From the NCBI GenBank assembly GCA_963677825.2, contig CAXXEF010000001.1, positions 1,984,001 through 2,048,000 on the forward strand: a stretch of DNA of 64,000 nucleotides, read 5' to 3'. The stretch comes from Sporobacter sp963677825 (lineage in GTDB: Bacteria > Bacillota > Clostridia > Oscillospirales > Oscillospiraceae). The translations under genes were made by a program, and so were the position numbers. Position 1 is the stretch's first letter. Every line of letters starts with the position of its first letter. Of this stretch, positions 57,758 to 64,000 are shown one piece after another. Below the pieces are notes generated by a model. It searched no databases, was not told the DNA's origin, and saw only the letters and a program-made list of their open reading frames with translations.

Positions 57758-57792
57758 TTTGTAAATCACTTAACTGAAAGGATTTTACCGTT

Positions 57793-58707
57793 ATGTCAAA
57801 GACCAACAAAATTATAATTCAGGTCTGTCTGGCCGGCGCCGGCACGAAAAAAGACAAGGCCCCGACCGTTCCGTACACACCGCCGGAACTCGCCGAGCAG
57901 ATCGTTGAATGCGCCAAGGCCGGCGCGTCGATCGCACACATCCACGTCCGCGAGGATAAGGAAGTCGACGGCGTGATGCAGATTGGCTACAAGTCGATGA
58001 GCCTGCAGAAGTTTACCGAAGCCGTCGAGATGACGCGTGAGGCATGTAAAAAAGCCGGCGTGGATATCCTGATCAACCTGACCACCTCCGGCGGCGAGTA
58101 CGAAGATTACAAGCGTCTGCAGCACCTCGGCGCGCTCAAGCCCGAAATGTGCTCGTTTGACCCCAACACGCTCAACTGGGCGAATTCCTACATTTTCGAA
58201 AATAGCCCGCGCTTCCTGAACAAGCTCGGCGCGGAAGTTGTCAAGCATGACATCAAGCCGGAATTCGAAGTGTTCGATACAGGCCATATCGACTCGGTTA
58301 TGTACTATGTTAACAAGCATAACATCCCCAAACCGCCGCACATTCAGTTCATCATGGATGTTGGTGGCTCGATGCCCGGCACGGCCGAAAATCTCGCGTT
58401 CCTCGCCGGCAAACTGCCGGAAGGCGCGACATGGTCGGTATCCGGTATCGGCAAGTCGCATATGCCGATGATGCTCGCCGGCCTTGCGCTTGGCTGCGAC
58501 GGCTTACGCGTCGGTCTTGAAGACAACATTTACTTCTCCCGCGGCGTGATCGCGACGAACGTACAGCTCGTTGAGCGCGCGGTTGAGCTGTCCAAGCTTG
58601 CCCAGCGCGAAATCGCCACGGCCGAAGATGCCCGTGAGATCCTCGGCATCACGCGCCACTGCCTGCGCGACGAAGTGACGGGACCTGTAACCATCCAGCC
58701 CGAATAA
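57793..58707 (+). CDS. BKACE-family (DUF849) beta-keto acid cleavage enzyme, candidate triacetate-cleaving enzyme
   Basis: A 304-residue TIM-barrel. Visible: VCLAGAGTKKDKAPTVPYTP, the metal site SIAHIHVRE (His49, His51), NLTTSGG, KPEFEVFDTGHID and VGLEDNIYF with the conserved Glu. BKACE enzymes use acetyl-CoA to split beta-keto acids into acetoacetate and a new CoA thioester. In the phloroglucinol pathway such an enzyme cleaves 3,5-dioxohexanoate; 3-keto-5-aminohexanoate (lysine fermentation) is the classical alternative, but no other lysine-fermentation gene is nearby. AAAGGA lies 10 bp before the ATG. Confidence 0.85.
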   Translation: MSKTNKIIIQVCLAGAGTKKDKAPTVPYTPPELAEQIVECAKAGASIAHIHVREDKEVDGVMQIGYKSMSLQKFTEAVEMTREACKKAGVDILINLTTSGGEYEDYKRLQHLGALKPEMCSFDPNTLNWANSYIFENSPRFLNKLGAEVVKHDIKPEFEVFDTGHIDSVMYYVNKHNIPKPPHIQFIMDVGGSMPGTAENLAFLAGKLPEGATWSVSGIGKSHMPMMLAGLALGCDGLRVGLEDNIYFSRGVIATNVQLVERAVELSKLAQREIATAEDAREILGITRHCLRDEVTGPVTIQPE

Positions 58708-58728
58708 GTCTTAGGAAACAAATGAAAC

Positions 58729-58761
58729 GACGCCCCGGGCACCATCGGCGCCCGGGGCGTC
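58729..58761 (+). other. GC-rich hairpin between the BKACE and symporter genes
   Basis: GACGCCCCGGGC and GCCCGGGGCGTC form a 12-bp perfect stem with a 9-base loop; no T tract follows. It may attenuate or protect the message so that the symporter is made at a different level. Confidence 0.65.
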
Positions 58762-58792
58762 TGTCACCGTATTATGGGGGAAGCGCAACGGC

Positions 58793-60253
58793 ATGTTATC
58801 ATGGCAGTTAGTCATCATCCTGACCTATTTTGCGATTACGGTCGTCATCGGCGTCCTGTCATCGAAAAAATCAAAAAGTTCTGACGCGTTCCACGGAACG
58901 GCGCTTGGCATCGGGGCGATCGTTTGCGCATCGACGGGCCAATGGCTCGGCGGCACGGCGACAGCCGGTATCAGTGAGTACGGCTTCAGCTACGGGCTTT
59001 CGGGCGCGTGGTTCACGCTGGCTAATGCCATCGGAGTTATGGTGCTCGCGTTCGGCTTTGCCAAGCTCTACCGCAGCCTGAATTCTGTAACGATCCCGGG
59101 CATTATCGAAAAATTCTTCGGCGTTCACGCGCGGACGGCTTCCAGCGTGCTGCTGACGCTTGTAATGATCGTTGTCGGCTTATCCCAGATGATCGCCGCA
59201 GGTAAGCTCGGCGAGGCGGTGCTCGGAATTAACTTCAATGTTATGTGCGTCGCCTTTGCTGCGATTTTTATCGCCTACACGCTTGCCGGCGGCATGAACG
59301 CCGTCGCATCGACGAATAAGATGCACCTGCTTTTCATGTACGGCGGCATCATCCTCGCCATTGTGCTGACGCTGAGTAAGCTCGGCGGCTGGGACGCGTT
59401 CAAAACCGGCGTCGCGGCTGTTGAAGCAGCCGAGCCCGGCTCAAATTATTTCAGCATGTTTTCGATCGGCATGCCCAAAGTCAGCTCGTGGCTGATTGCG
59501 TCAATCCTCGGTGCGAGTACGGCGCAGGCCGGCATCCAGCCGATATTGGCGGCGAAGGATGCCTTCTCGGCGCGCAAAGCGACAATCATCATCGGCTTTG
59601 TCGTCGCACCGTTCGGGATTTTTACGGCGCTGATGGGGATGATGGCCAAGGTCATGTCGCATAACGGCACGCTTCTGGATTTATCGGGCAATCTCGTGAC
59701 CGACGGCAAGCTCGCGCTGAACGCTTTGATGATGAACCTTCCTCCGCTTGCGGGCGGTATCGTGCTCGCGTCGATCCTTGCGGCGATTCTCTCGACGGTC
59801 TCGCCGCTCATTCTCGCGTCCGGCACAATGATCACGAAGGACATCTATCACCGTGTGCTCCGACAGGACGCGACCGACAAGCAGGTGCTGAAAATGTCGC
59901 GCGTCACGACGGCGATTGCCGGCGTGATCTGCTGCTTCGGCGCGATCGCGCTCGTCAATTCGAGTACGGTGCTCGGGATCGTCTACGCGGCCTACTCGCT
60001 GCGCGGCGCTATTTTTGTCGTCGTCTTGCTGGGTATCTACTGGAAGCGCGCGTCTGAAACGGGCGCCGTGTGGAGCATGATCCTCACAGGGATCGTAGCC
60101 GTCGGCTGGAAGGCCGTACAGCTGATCACCGGCCATTATCCGATCTCCGATTCGTTCACCGAGACGTACGCGGCCGTCCTCGTCGCGCTCGTCGCGACGG
60201 TGATTTTCAGCCTTGCGTTTCCCAAAAAGCCGATGGGCACAGTCAGCGCCTGA
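58793..60253 (+). CDS. Sodium:solute symporter (SSS family)
   Basis: A 486-residue membrane protein with about 13 helices. Features: YFAITVVIGVLSSKKSKS after helix 1, GQWLGGTATAGISEYGFSYG, ANAIGVMVLAFGFAKLYR, AYTLAGGMNAVASTNKMHLL (family signature) and ILSTVSPLILASGTMITKDIY. It is the last gene of the ring-cleavage operon and is followed by a terminator. A role in taking up the aromatic substrate or exporting/importing an organic acid is likely from context; the SSS subgroup substrate cannot be named. Confidence 0.88.
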   Translation: MLSWQLVIILTYFAITVVIGVLSSKKSKSSDAFHGTALGIGAIVCASTGQWLGGTATAGISEYGFSYGLSGAWFTLANAIGVMVLAFGFAKLYRSLNSVTIPGIIEKFFGVHARTASSVLLTLVMIVVGLSQMIAAGKLGEAVLGINFNVMCVAFAAIFIAYTLAGGMNAVASTNKMHLLFMYGGIILAIVLTLSKLGGWDAFKTGVAAVEAAEPGSNYFSMFSIGMPKVSSWLIASILGASTAQAGIQPILAAKDAFSARKATIIIGFVVAPFGIFTALMGMMAKVMSHNGTLLDLSGNLVTDGKLALNALMMNLPPLAGGIVLASILAAILSTVSPLILASGTMITKDIYHRVLRQDATDKQVLKMSRVTTAIAGVICCFGAIALVNSSTVLGIVYAAYSLRGAIFVVVLLGIYWKRASETGAVWSMILTGIVAVGWKAVQLITGHYPISDSFTETYAAVLVALVATVIFSLAFPKKPMGTVSA

Positions 60254-60261
60254 CAATCGAC

Positions 60262-60291
60262 AAAGAAGCCGCCTGTTCAGGCGGCTTCTTT
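60262..60291 (+). terminator. Intrinsic terminator of the ring-cleavage operon
   Basis: AAAGAAGCCGCCT-GTTC-AGGCGGCTTCTTT then AATT. Confidence 0.85.
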
Positions 60292-60348
60292 AATTAAAGA
60301 AAATAATTCGTTCTGAAAGACGCAATGTACGGCAGGAAACAGCCATCC

Positions 60349-61017
60349 CTAAACCTGTTTTACATTATTCCAGCCTAAAAAGCCAACTGCGCCCGGTAGT
60401 GTGAAAATGAGCGCATGAAGTGTTCTGTGTGTTTGTGAGAATGGCCAAAGCGGTTCAATGTATGCGCCTCTGAACAGCTTAATTCGATGCGTATATAGAA
60501 ATAATATTGAACGGTTGTAGTCTAAAGCTGAAATGAAATACCACACAAGAAAAGCTGTAGAGATACAGATAAAAGATACACGAAGTGATTTTGGTAAAGT
60601 AATGTTTTTCACGGTGGCAACAAAACCAAGTAGCAGCGCTGTCAGGCTCATTGAAAGCAGCGGGATAATAATTGTGGCGTCAAACTTAATAGGCATTGGG
60701 TTTAAAAGCCGTTGTTTCTCCAATAGTAGGTGAATAACAGCTAAAGCAATAACTATTATCCCCATGACAATAAGAAAGGCTTTGTAGTTTCGTAGATAAG
60801 GCAGACTTGTGTTTGGCTTACTCCCGTAAACTACTTCATTAATGCTTACATTGAAAGCGGCGGCAACCTGCATCAGCATATCAATATCGGGCTGTGTTCT
60901 GCCTGTTTCCCAGTTTGAGACAGCCTGCCGCGTTACACAAAGCTTTTCACCCAAAGCGTCTTGTGAAAGTCCGGTGCTTTTCCGAAGTCTTTTGATATTT
61001 TTTGCAACATTGTTCAA
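60349..61017 (-). CDS. XRE-type HTH regulator with membrane domain
   Basis: A 222-residue protein: an N-terminal Cro/C1-type HTH (NIKRLRKSTGLSQDALGEKL, TRQAVSNWETGRTQPDIDML) and four to five membrane helices from about residue 78 (AFLIVMGIIVIALAVIHLLL and others). The start is TTG 61017, with GGAGGTG at the right distance. Proteins of this layout may sense membrane state. Lower GC than neighbours suggests a different origin. Divergent from the LysR gene. Confidence 0.82.
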   Translation of the reverse strand: MNNVAKNIKRLRKSTGLSQDALGEKLCVTRQAVSNWETGRTQPDIDMLMQVAAAFNVSINEVVYGSKPNTSLPYLRNYKAFLIVMGIIVIALAVIHLLLEKQRLLNPMPIKFDATIIIPLLSMSLTALLLGFVATVKNITLPKSLRVSFICISTAFLVWYFISALDYNRSILFLYTHRIKLFRGAYIEPLWPFSQTHRTLHALIFTLPGAVGFLGWNNVKQV

Positions 61018-61210
61018 AATTTACACCTCCATGTCACCCAGTATAATAATAAAACAATTATCTGTCACGCAACGCTTCGTTGCTATCGCATTAATATTGT
61101 TGTTTATTTGGATTTTGGCATCCTTGAATAATACTAAGCCTTTGCGCGCCATTGAAAAATCGACAGTGAGTCTATATAATGAAGTGCAAACGACGTGGGA
61201 GGTGAACGGC

Positions 61211-62101
61211 TTGATCAACGAGACGTCGATACGCTGTTTTCTGGCGCTATGCAAAACGCTGAGCTTTACGGAAACGGCGCGGCTGATGTTTATGACGCAG
61301 CAGTCGGTCAGCAAATACATCGCCAAGCTTGAGGAAGACATTGGTTTCAAGCTGTTCATCCGGACGCACCACTATGTGATGCTCACAAAGGCCGGCGAGA
61401 ACTACTACGAGCTGTTTGCGCGATTTGAAGAGGAGTTTTCTGCCGTCACGGAGCAGACGACGCAGTATTACTCCACAATGTTCAACGCGATCCGCATCGG
61501 GTTTCTGGAATGGCTGGAAATATCGTCGGAAATATCCGTCGCGCTTAAAAACCTTAAAAAGGACAATCCCGGTCTAAGCTATATCGGCGAACGGCATCCG
61601 CAGATTAAGCTCATTGAGCTGTTCATGGAGCGCAAGCTCGACCTGATCATCACCTATGCCGAGTTTGCGCCCAAAGGCTCGGGCATTAAGAAGCTCAAGG
61701 TGCTCGAAACGCCGCTTGTACTGCTCGTGTCGCCAGACAGCCCAAAGGTCCGCGGCGGGGCGACGTTTGAAGATTTTAAAAGCGAGCCGTTTATCAAGGC
61801 GGCCGCCAGCCACGAAACGAACTCGGAAAGTCGTGCGCGTGCGCGGAGGCAGTGCCGTGAGCTGGGATTTACACCGTCGGAGATCATCATCTCACCGAAC
61901 ATCGAGTCGGCATATATGGCGACCGAATTTGGGCAGGGCGTGCTTGTATCGACAATGCTCAGCCGCATGAGCCTGCACAGCGAGCTCATCAGCTACCCCA
62001 TCGGCAAGACCGAGGAGCTGCAGTGCTTCTGGCATGAGGATCAGGAGAACCCCACCGTCGAGGCGTTTGCCTCATATCTTGAAAAAACGCATCAGGATTG
62101 A
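61211..62101 (+). CDS. LysR-family transcriptional regulator
   Basis: A ~296-residue protein with the LysR HTH at the N-terminus (CFLALCKTLSFTETARLMFM, TQQSVSKYIAKLEEDIGFKL) and the substrate-binding domain (about 90-290, IRIGFLEWLEISSEISVAL). TTG 61211 is used: GGGAGG lies 8 bp upstream and the length matches the family; a longer in-frame extension upstream is non-homologous. Its stop overlaps the first possible mobB start, so it is co-transcribed with mobB. It could respond to molybdate or to an aromatic acid; this is not determinable here. Confidence 0.88.
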   Translation: MINETSIRCFLALCKTLSFTETARLMFMTQQSVSKYIAKLEEDIGFKLFIRTHHYVMLTKAGENYYELFARFEEEFSAVTEQTTQYYSTMFNAIRIGFLEWLEISSEISVALKNLKKDNPGLSYIGERHPQIKLIELFMERKLDLIITYAEFAPKGSGIKKLKVLETPLVLLVSPDSPKVRGGATFEDFKSEPFIKAAASHETNSESRARARRQCRELGFTPSEIIISPNIESAYMATEFGQGVLVSTMLSRMSLHSELISYPIGKTEELQCFWHEDQENPTVEAFASYLEKTHQD

Positions 62102-62121
62102 TGGCGTCTGGAGCTGAAAAT

Positions 62122-62604
62122 ATGGCAATCCCCGTCTATTCCGTCGTCGCGTTTTCCGGTACCGGCAAGACGACGCTGTTAGAAAAGCTGATACCGGAAC
62201 TGAGCAAGCGCGGCTTGCGCGTCGCAGTGATTAAACACGATGCACACGAGTTTGAAATCGACAAGCCCGGTAAGGATTCCTGGCGTATGACGCAGGCCGG
62301 CGCCGCCGTCACCGTCGTTGCGTCTGGGACGCAGGCGGCGATCATGGAAAATCGGTTCGTCCCGATCGACGAGCTGATCGCGAAGGTGCAAAACGTTGAT
62401 GTCATCATCACCGAGGGCTATAAGCACGGTCCCTGGCCGAAGATTGCGCTCAGCCGCGCCGGAAATGGCAAGCCGCTGCCGGTCGACCCGGCCGATTGCT
62501 TGGCTGTTTTGACCGACGAGCCGGCCGTCACCGGACCAAACGTGCTCGGACTCAACGATGTTGCGGCACTTACCGATATCCTAATTGCCGATATGGCAAA
62601 ATAG
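62122..62604 (+). CDS. mobB: Molybdopterin-guanine dinucleotide biosynthesis protein MobB
   Basis: A ~160-residue P-loop GTPase: VVAFSGTGKTTLLEKLI (Walker A), VAVIKHDAHEFEIDKPGKDS, WRMTQAGAAVTVVAS and VIITEGYKHGPWPKIAL. It assists MobA in forming the guanine dinucleotide of the Mo cofactor. ATG 62122 is preferred because GGAG is 8 bp upstream and the protein then begins right before the P-loop strand. With mobA at 40.7 kb it brackets the two molybdoenzyme pairs. Confidence 0.92.
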   Translation: MAIPVYSVVAFSGTGKTTLLEKLIPELSKRGLRVAVIKHDAHEFEIDKPGKDSWRMTQAGAAVTVVASGTQAAIMENRFVPIDELIAKVQNVDVIITEGYKHGPWPKIALSRAGNGKPLPVDPADCLAVLTDEPAVTGPNVLGLNDVAALTDILIADMAK

Positions 62605-62741
62605 CATCCAGTCAAATAAACGCGCGGCGCCGAAACGGCGGACGCGTGTTTTTTGTGTTTCTGGACATATTAACCTTTAATATGTGCTGAAAAAATACTG
62701 GGTTAGCCAATCATGGCAAATTGCGGTAAACAAAAGGGCGC

Positions 62742-62771
62742 TGAATAGTCAGAATAATACTGTGGATACTA
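62742..62771 (+). promoter_or_regulatory. Sigma-G-like promoter of spoVT
   Basis: TGAATA (62742-62747), 17 bp, GATACTA (62765-62771), 27 bp before the ATG. It is close to the forespore sigma-G pattern (-35 TGAATA, -10 CATACTA), and spoVT is under sigma-G in Bacillus subtilis. Confidence 0.55.
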
Positions 62772-62798
62772 ATGCTGTAAAACAAGGGAGGGCACAGC

Positions 62799-63338
62799 AT
62801 GAAAGCAACTGGAATCGTGCGCCGCATCGATGATCTTGGCCGCGTCGTCATCCCCAAGGAGATCCGTCGTACCATGCGCATCCGTGAGGGCGATCCGCTG
62901 GAGATCTACACGGAAAAAGACGGCGAAGTGATTTTTAAGAAATACTCGCCCATGGGTGAATGGTCGGAAAGTGCCTCACAGATCTGCGAGACGCTGTATA
63001 AAACGTCTGGCTGCCTCGCAGCCGTCGCCGACCGCGACTCATATATTTCTGTATGCGGTATCCCCAAGCGCGAGCTGACCGACAAGCACATCAGCAGCGA
63101 TCTGGAACAGCTGATGGAAGCGCGCCGTCTTTATCAGCGCAAGGCCGGTGAAAAGGGACTGCCCGTCGTCGACGGCGGCGATAAATACGTCATTGAAACG
63201 GCGGCCCCGATCATTTCCGAGGGTGACGTGATGGGCTGCGTCATCTTCTTCTCCGAGGGTGAAAAGCCGCTTGGCGAAGTCGAGTACAAGCTCGCGCAGA
63301 CCGTCGCGGGGTTTCTCGGCAAGCAAATGGAAAGTTAA
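62799..63338 (+). CDS. spoVT: Stage V sporulation protein T (SpoVT)
   Basis: A 179-residue regulator: N-terminal AbrB-type swapped-hairpin DNA-binding domain (MKATGIVRRIDDLGRVVIPK, EIRRTMRIREGDPLEIYT) and a C-terminal GAF domain (about 55-178, CLAAVADRDSYISVCGIPKR, GDVMGCVIFFSEGEKPLG). Length and domain order match SpoVT, which fine-tunes forespore gene expression. ACAAGGGAGG precedes the ATG. This is one of the markers that the organism forms spores. Confidence 0.95.
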   Translation: MKATGIVRRIDDLGRVVIPKEIRRTMRIREGDPLEIYTEKDGEVIFKKYSPMGEWSESASQICETLYKTSGCLAAVADRDSYISVCGIPKRELTDKHISSDLEQLMEARRLYQRKAGEKGLPVVDGGDKYVIETAAPIISEGDVMGCVIFFSEGEKPLGEVEYKLAQTVAGFLGKQMES

Positions 63339-63591
63339 ATCAGCCAGTGACAAAAATAATCAAAGCGGCGCAGCCGCCGGCAGGAAGGACGCAATCAGCG
63401 CCCCATGCCGGACGCCTGCGTCGCTTTGCTGCGCTTTTTCGACGTATTGGTGCTTTTTTCTATCAAAGCTGTGTGGTAAAATATTGATGAAATCTGCGCC
63501 GTCAGATTTTACATGCATTTAACATAACGCCGATGATGCAATTTACCCGCCTGTGCTACGATTAACGGAATCTTATAGAGGAGTTAACAAT

Positions 63592-64000
63592 ATGATTTAT
63601 TTTGTTGAGGATGACAACAGCATTCGAGAACTCGTCATTTACACGCTCAACAGCACGGGGCTCGAGGCAGTCGGTTTTGAAAAGCCATCAGATTTTTGGC
63701 GTGCGATGGAAAACGCCGAACCGAGTCTTGTTCTCCTTGATATCATGCTGCCGGAGGAAGACGGGCTGGAGATCCTCAGAAAGCTGCGTAGTGCGGCCTC
63801 TACAAAAAAGCTGCCGATCATTATGCTCACAGCTAAGGGCAGCGAGTACGACAAGGTCCTCGGGCTCAATTCCGGCGCGGACGATTACATACCCAAGCCG
63901 TTTGGCATGATCGAGATGATTGCGCGCATCAAGGCGCTGCTGCGCCGCACCGATGAGGGGGAAGCGCCGGCGGAATACGTGCTGGGCAGTCTCTATGTGT
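63592..64000 (+). CDS. OmpR/PhoB-type response regulator, N-terminal part (cut by window edge)
   Basis: ATG 63592 follows GAGGAG. The receiver domain is complete: YFVEDDNSIRELVIYTL with the acidic pair, phospho-Asp in SLVLLDIMLPEEDGLEIL, Thr/Lys in IIMLTAKGSEYDKV and DDYIPKPFGMIEMIARI. The start of the linker (LLRRTDEGEAPAEYVLGSLY) indicates an OmpR/PhoB-type DNA-binding domain beyond the window. A sensor kinase probably follows. 63339-63591 holds no other gene that I can support. Confidence 0.9.
   Translation, partial: MIYFVEDDNSIRELVIYTLNSTGLEAVGFEKPSDFWRAMENAEPSLVLLDIMLPEEDGLEILRKLRSAASTKKLPIIMLTAKGSEYDKVLGLNSGADDYIPKPFGMIEMIARIKALLRRTDEGEAPAEYVLGSLYV

Noticed and set aside
57793..58707. 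Assignment of the BKACE gene to lysine fermentation (kce)
   Set aside because: No kdd, kal, lysine aminomutase or related genes lie nearby; the cyclase, SDR and transhydroxylase context fits phloroglucinol breakdown better. It remains the fallback.
63363..63430. A terminator after spoVT
   Set aside because: GC-rich partial complementarity exists, but I could not find a compact stem with a T tract.
1..64000. CRISPR arrays, tRNA or rRNA genes, insertion sequences, prophage
   Set aside because: No regularly spaced direct repeats, cloverleaf-like tRNA segments, rRNA core sequences, transposase motifs or phage structural genes were seen on either strand.

Overview
The window comes from a spore-forming, strictly anaerobic member of the Clostridia (Bacillota). 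Evidence: the germination lytic enzyme SleB, the sporulation regulator SpoVT with a sigma-G-like promoter, a Clostridium pasteurianum-type nitrogenase set (fused NifN-NifB, split NifV, thioredoxin-like 2Fe-2S ferredoxin, NifI1/NifI2 between nifH and nifD), a FeoAAB ferrous-iron system, S-layer-homology domains and many AGGAGG ribosome sites. Base composition is moderately GC-rich. An aromatic-degrading Oscillospirales/Sporobacter-like organism would fit, but that placement is inference. No rRNA, tRNA, CRISPR array, insertion sequence or prophage was recognised.

Layout. 1-11 kb: a cut-off MerR regulator, a uroporphyrinogen-decarboxylase-family protein, a PucR-type regulator, a three-gene TRAP transporter, an NCS2 permease, a DUF4405 membrane cytochrome-like protein, a short DUF3784-like ORF and a SnoaL-like protein. 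11-24 kb: the nitrogen-fixation locus. An AnfO-like protein and a Cys-tailed protein of unknown function are transcribed leftwards; nifH-nifI1-nifI2-nifD-nifK-nifE-nifNB-fdx-nifV(omega)-nifV(alpha) run rightwards, with a dyad operator candidate between the two transcripts and a four-hairpin array between nifK and nifE. 24-44 kb: mostly housekeeping and envelope genes (transglutaminase-like proteins, ferritin-like protein, feoAAB with two identical operator-like dyads, prs, pth, sleB, thrS, an HtrA-type protease, a thiolase, mobA, an S-layer protein).

44-60 kb is the most interesting part: a locus that reads as a complete route from pyrogallol through phloroglucinol to acetyl-CoA. It has two molybdopterin/Fe-S enzyme pairs of the pyrogallol-phloroglucinol transhydroxylase family (one leftward, one rightward), three small unrecognised proteins, a thiolase, an SDR (candidate phloroglucinol reductase), a MerR regulator, a cyclase-family hydrolase (candidate dihydrophloroglucinol cyclohydrolase), a 3-hydroxyacyl-CoA-dehydrogenase-family protein (candidate 3-hydroxy-5-oxohexanoate dehydrogenase), a BKACE protein (candidate triacetate-cleaving enzyme) and a sodium:solute symporter. 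Two operons in this locus start from near-identical promoters with the unusual 19-bp spacer typical of MerR control, so the local MerR protein is the likely switch. mobA (40.7 kb) and mobB (62.1 kb) flank the locus and would supply the bis-MGD cofactor.

60-64 kb: an XRE-type membrane regulator, a LysR regulator overlapping mobB, spoVT and the start of a response regulator cut by the window edge.
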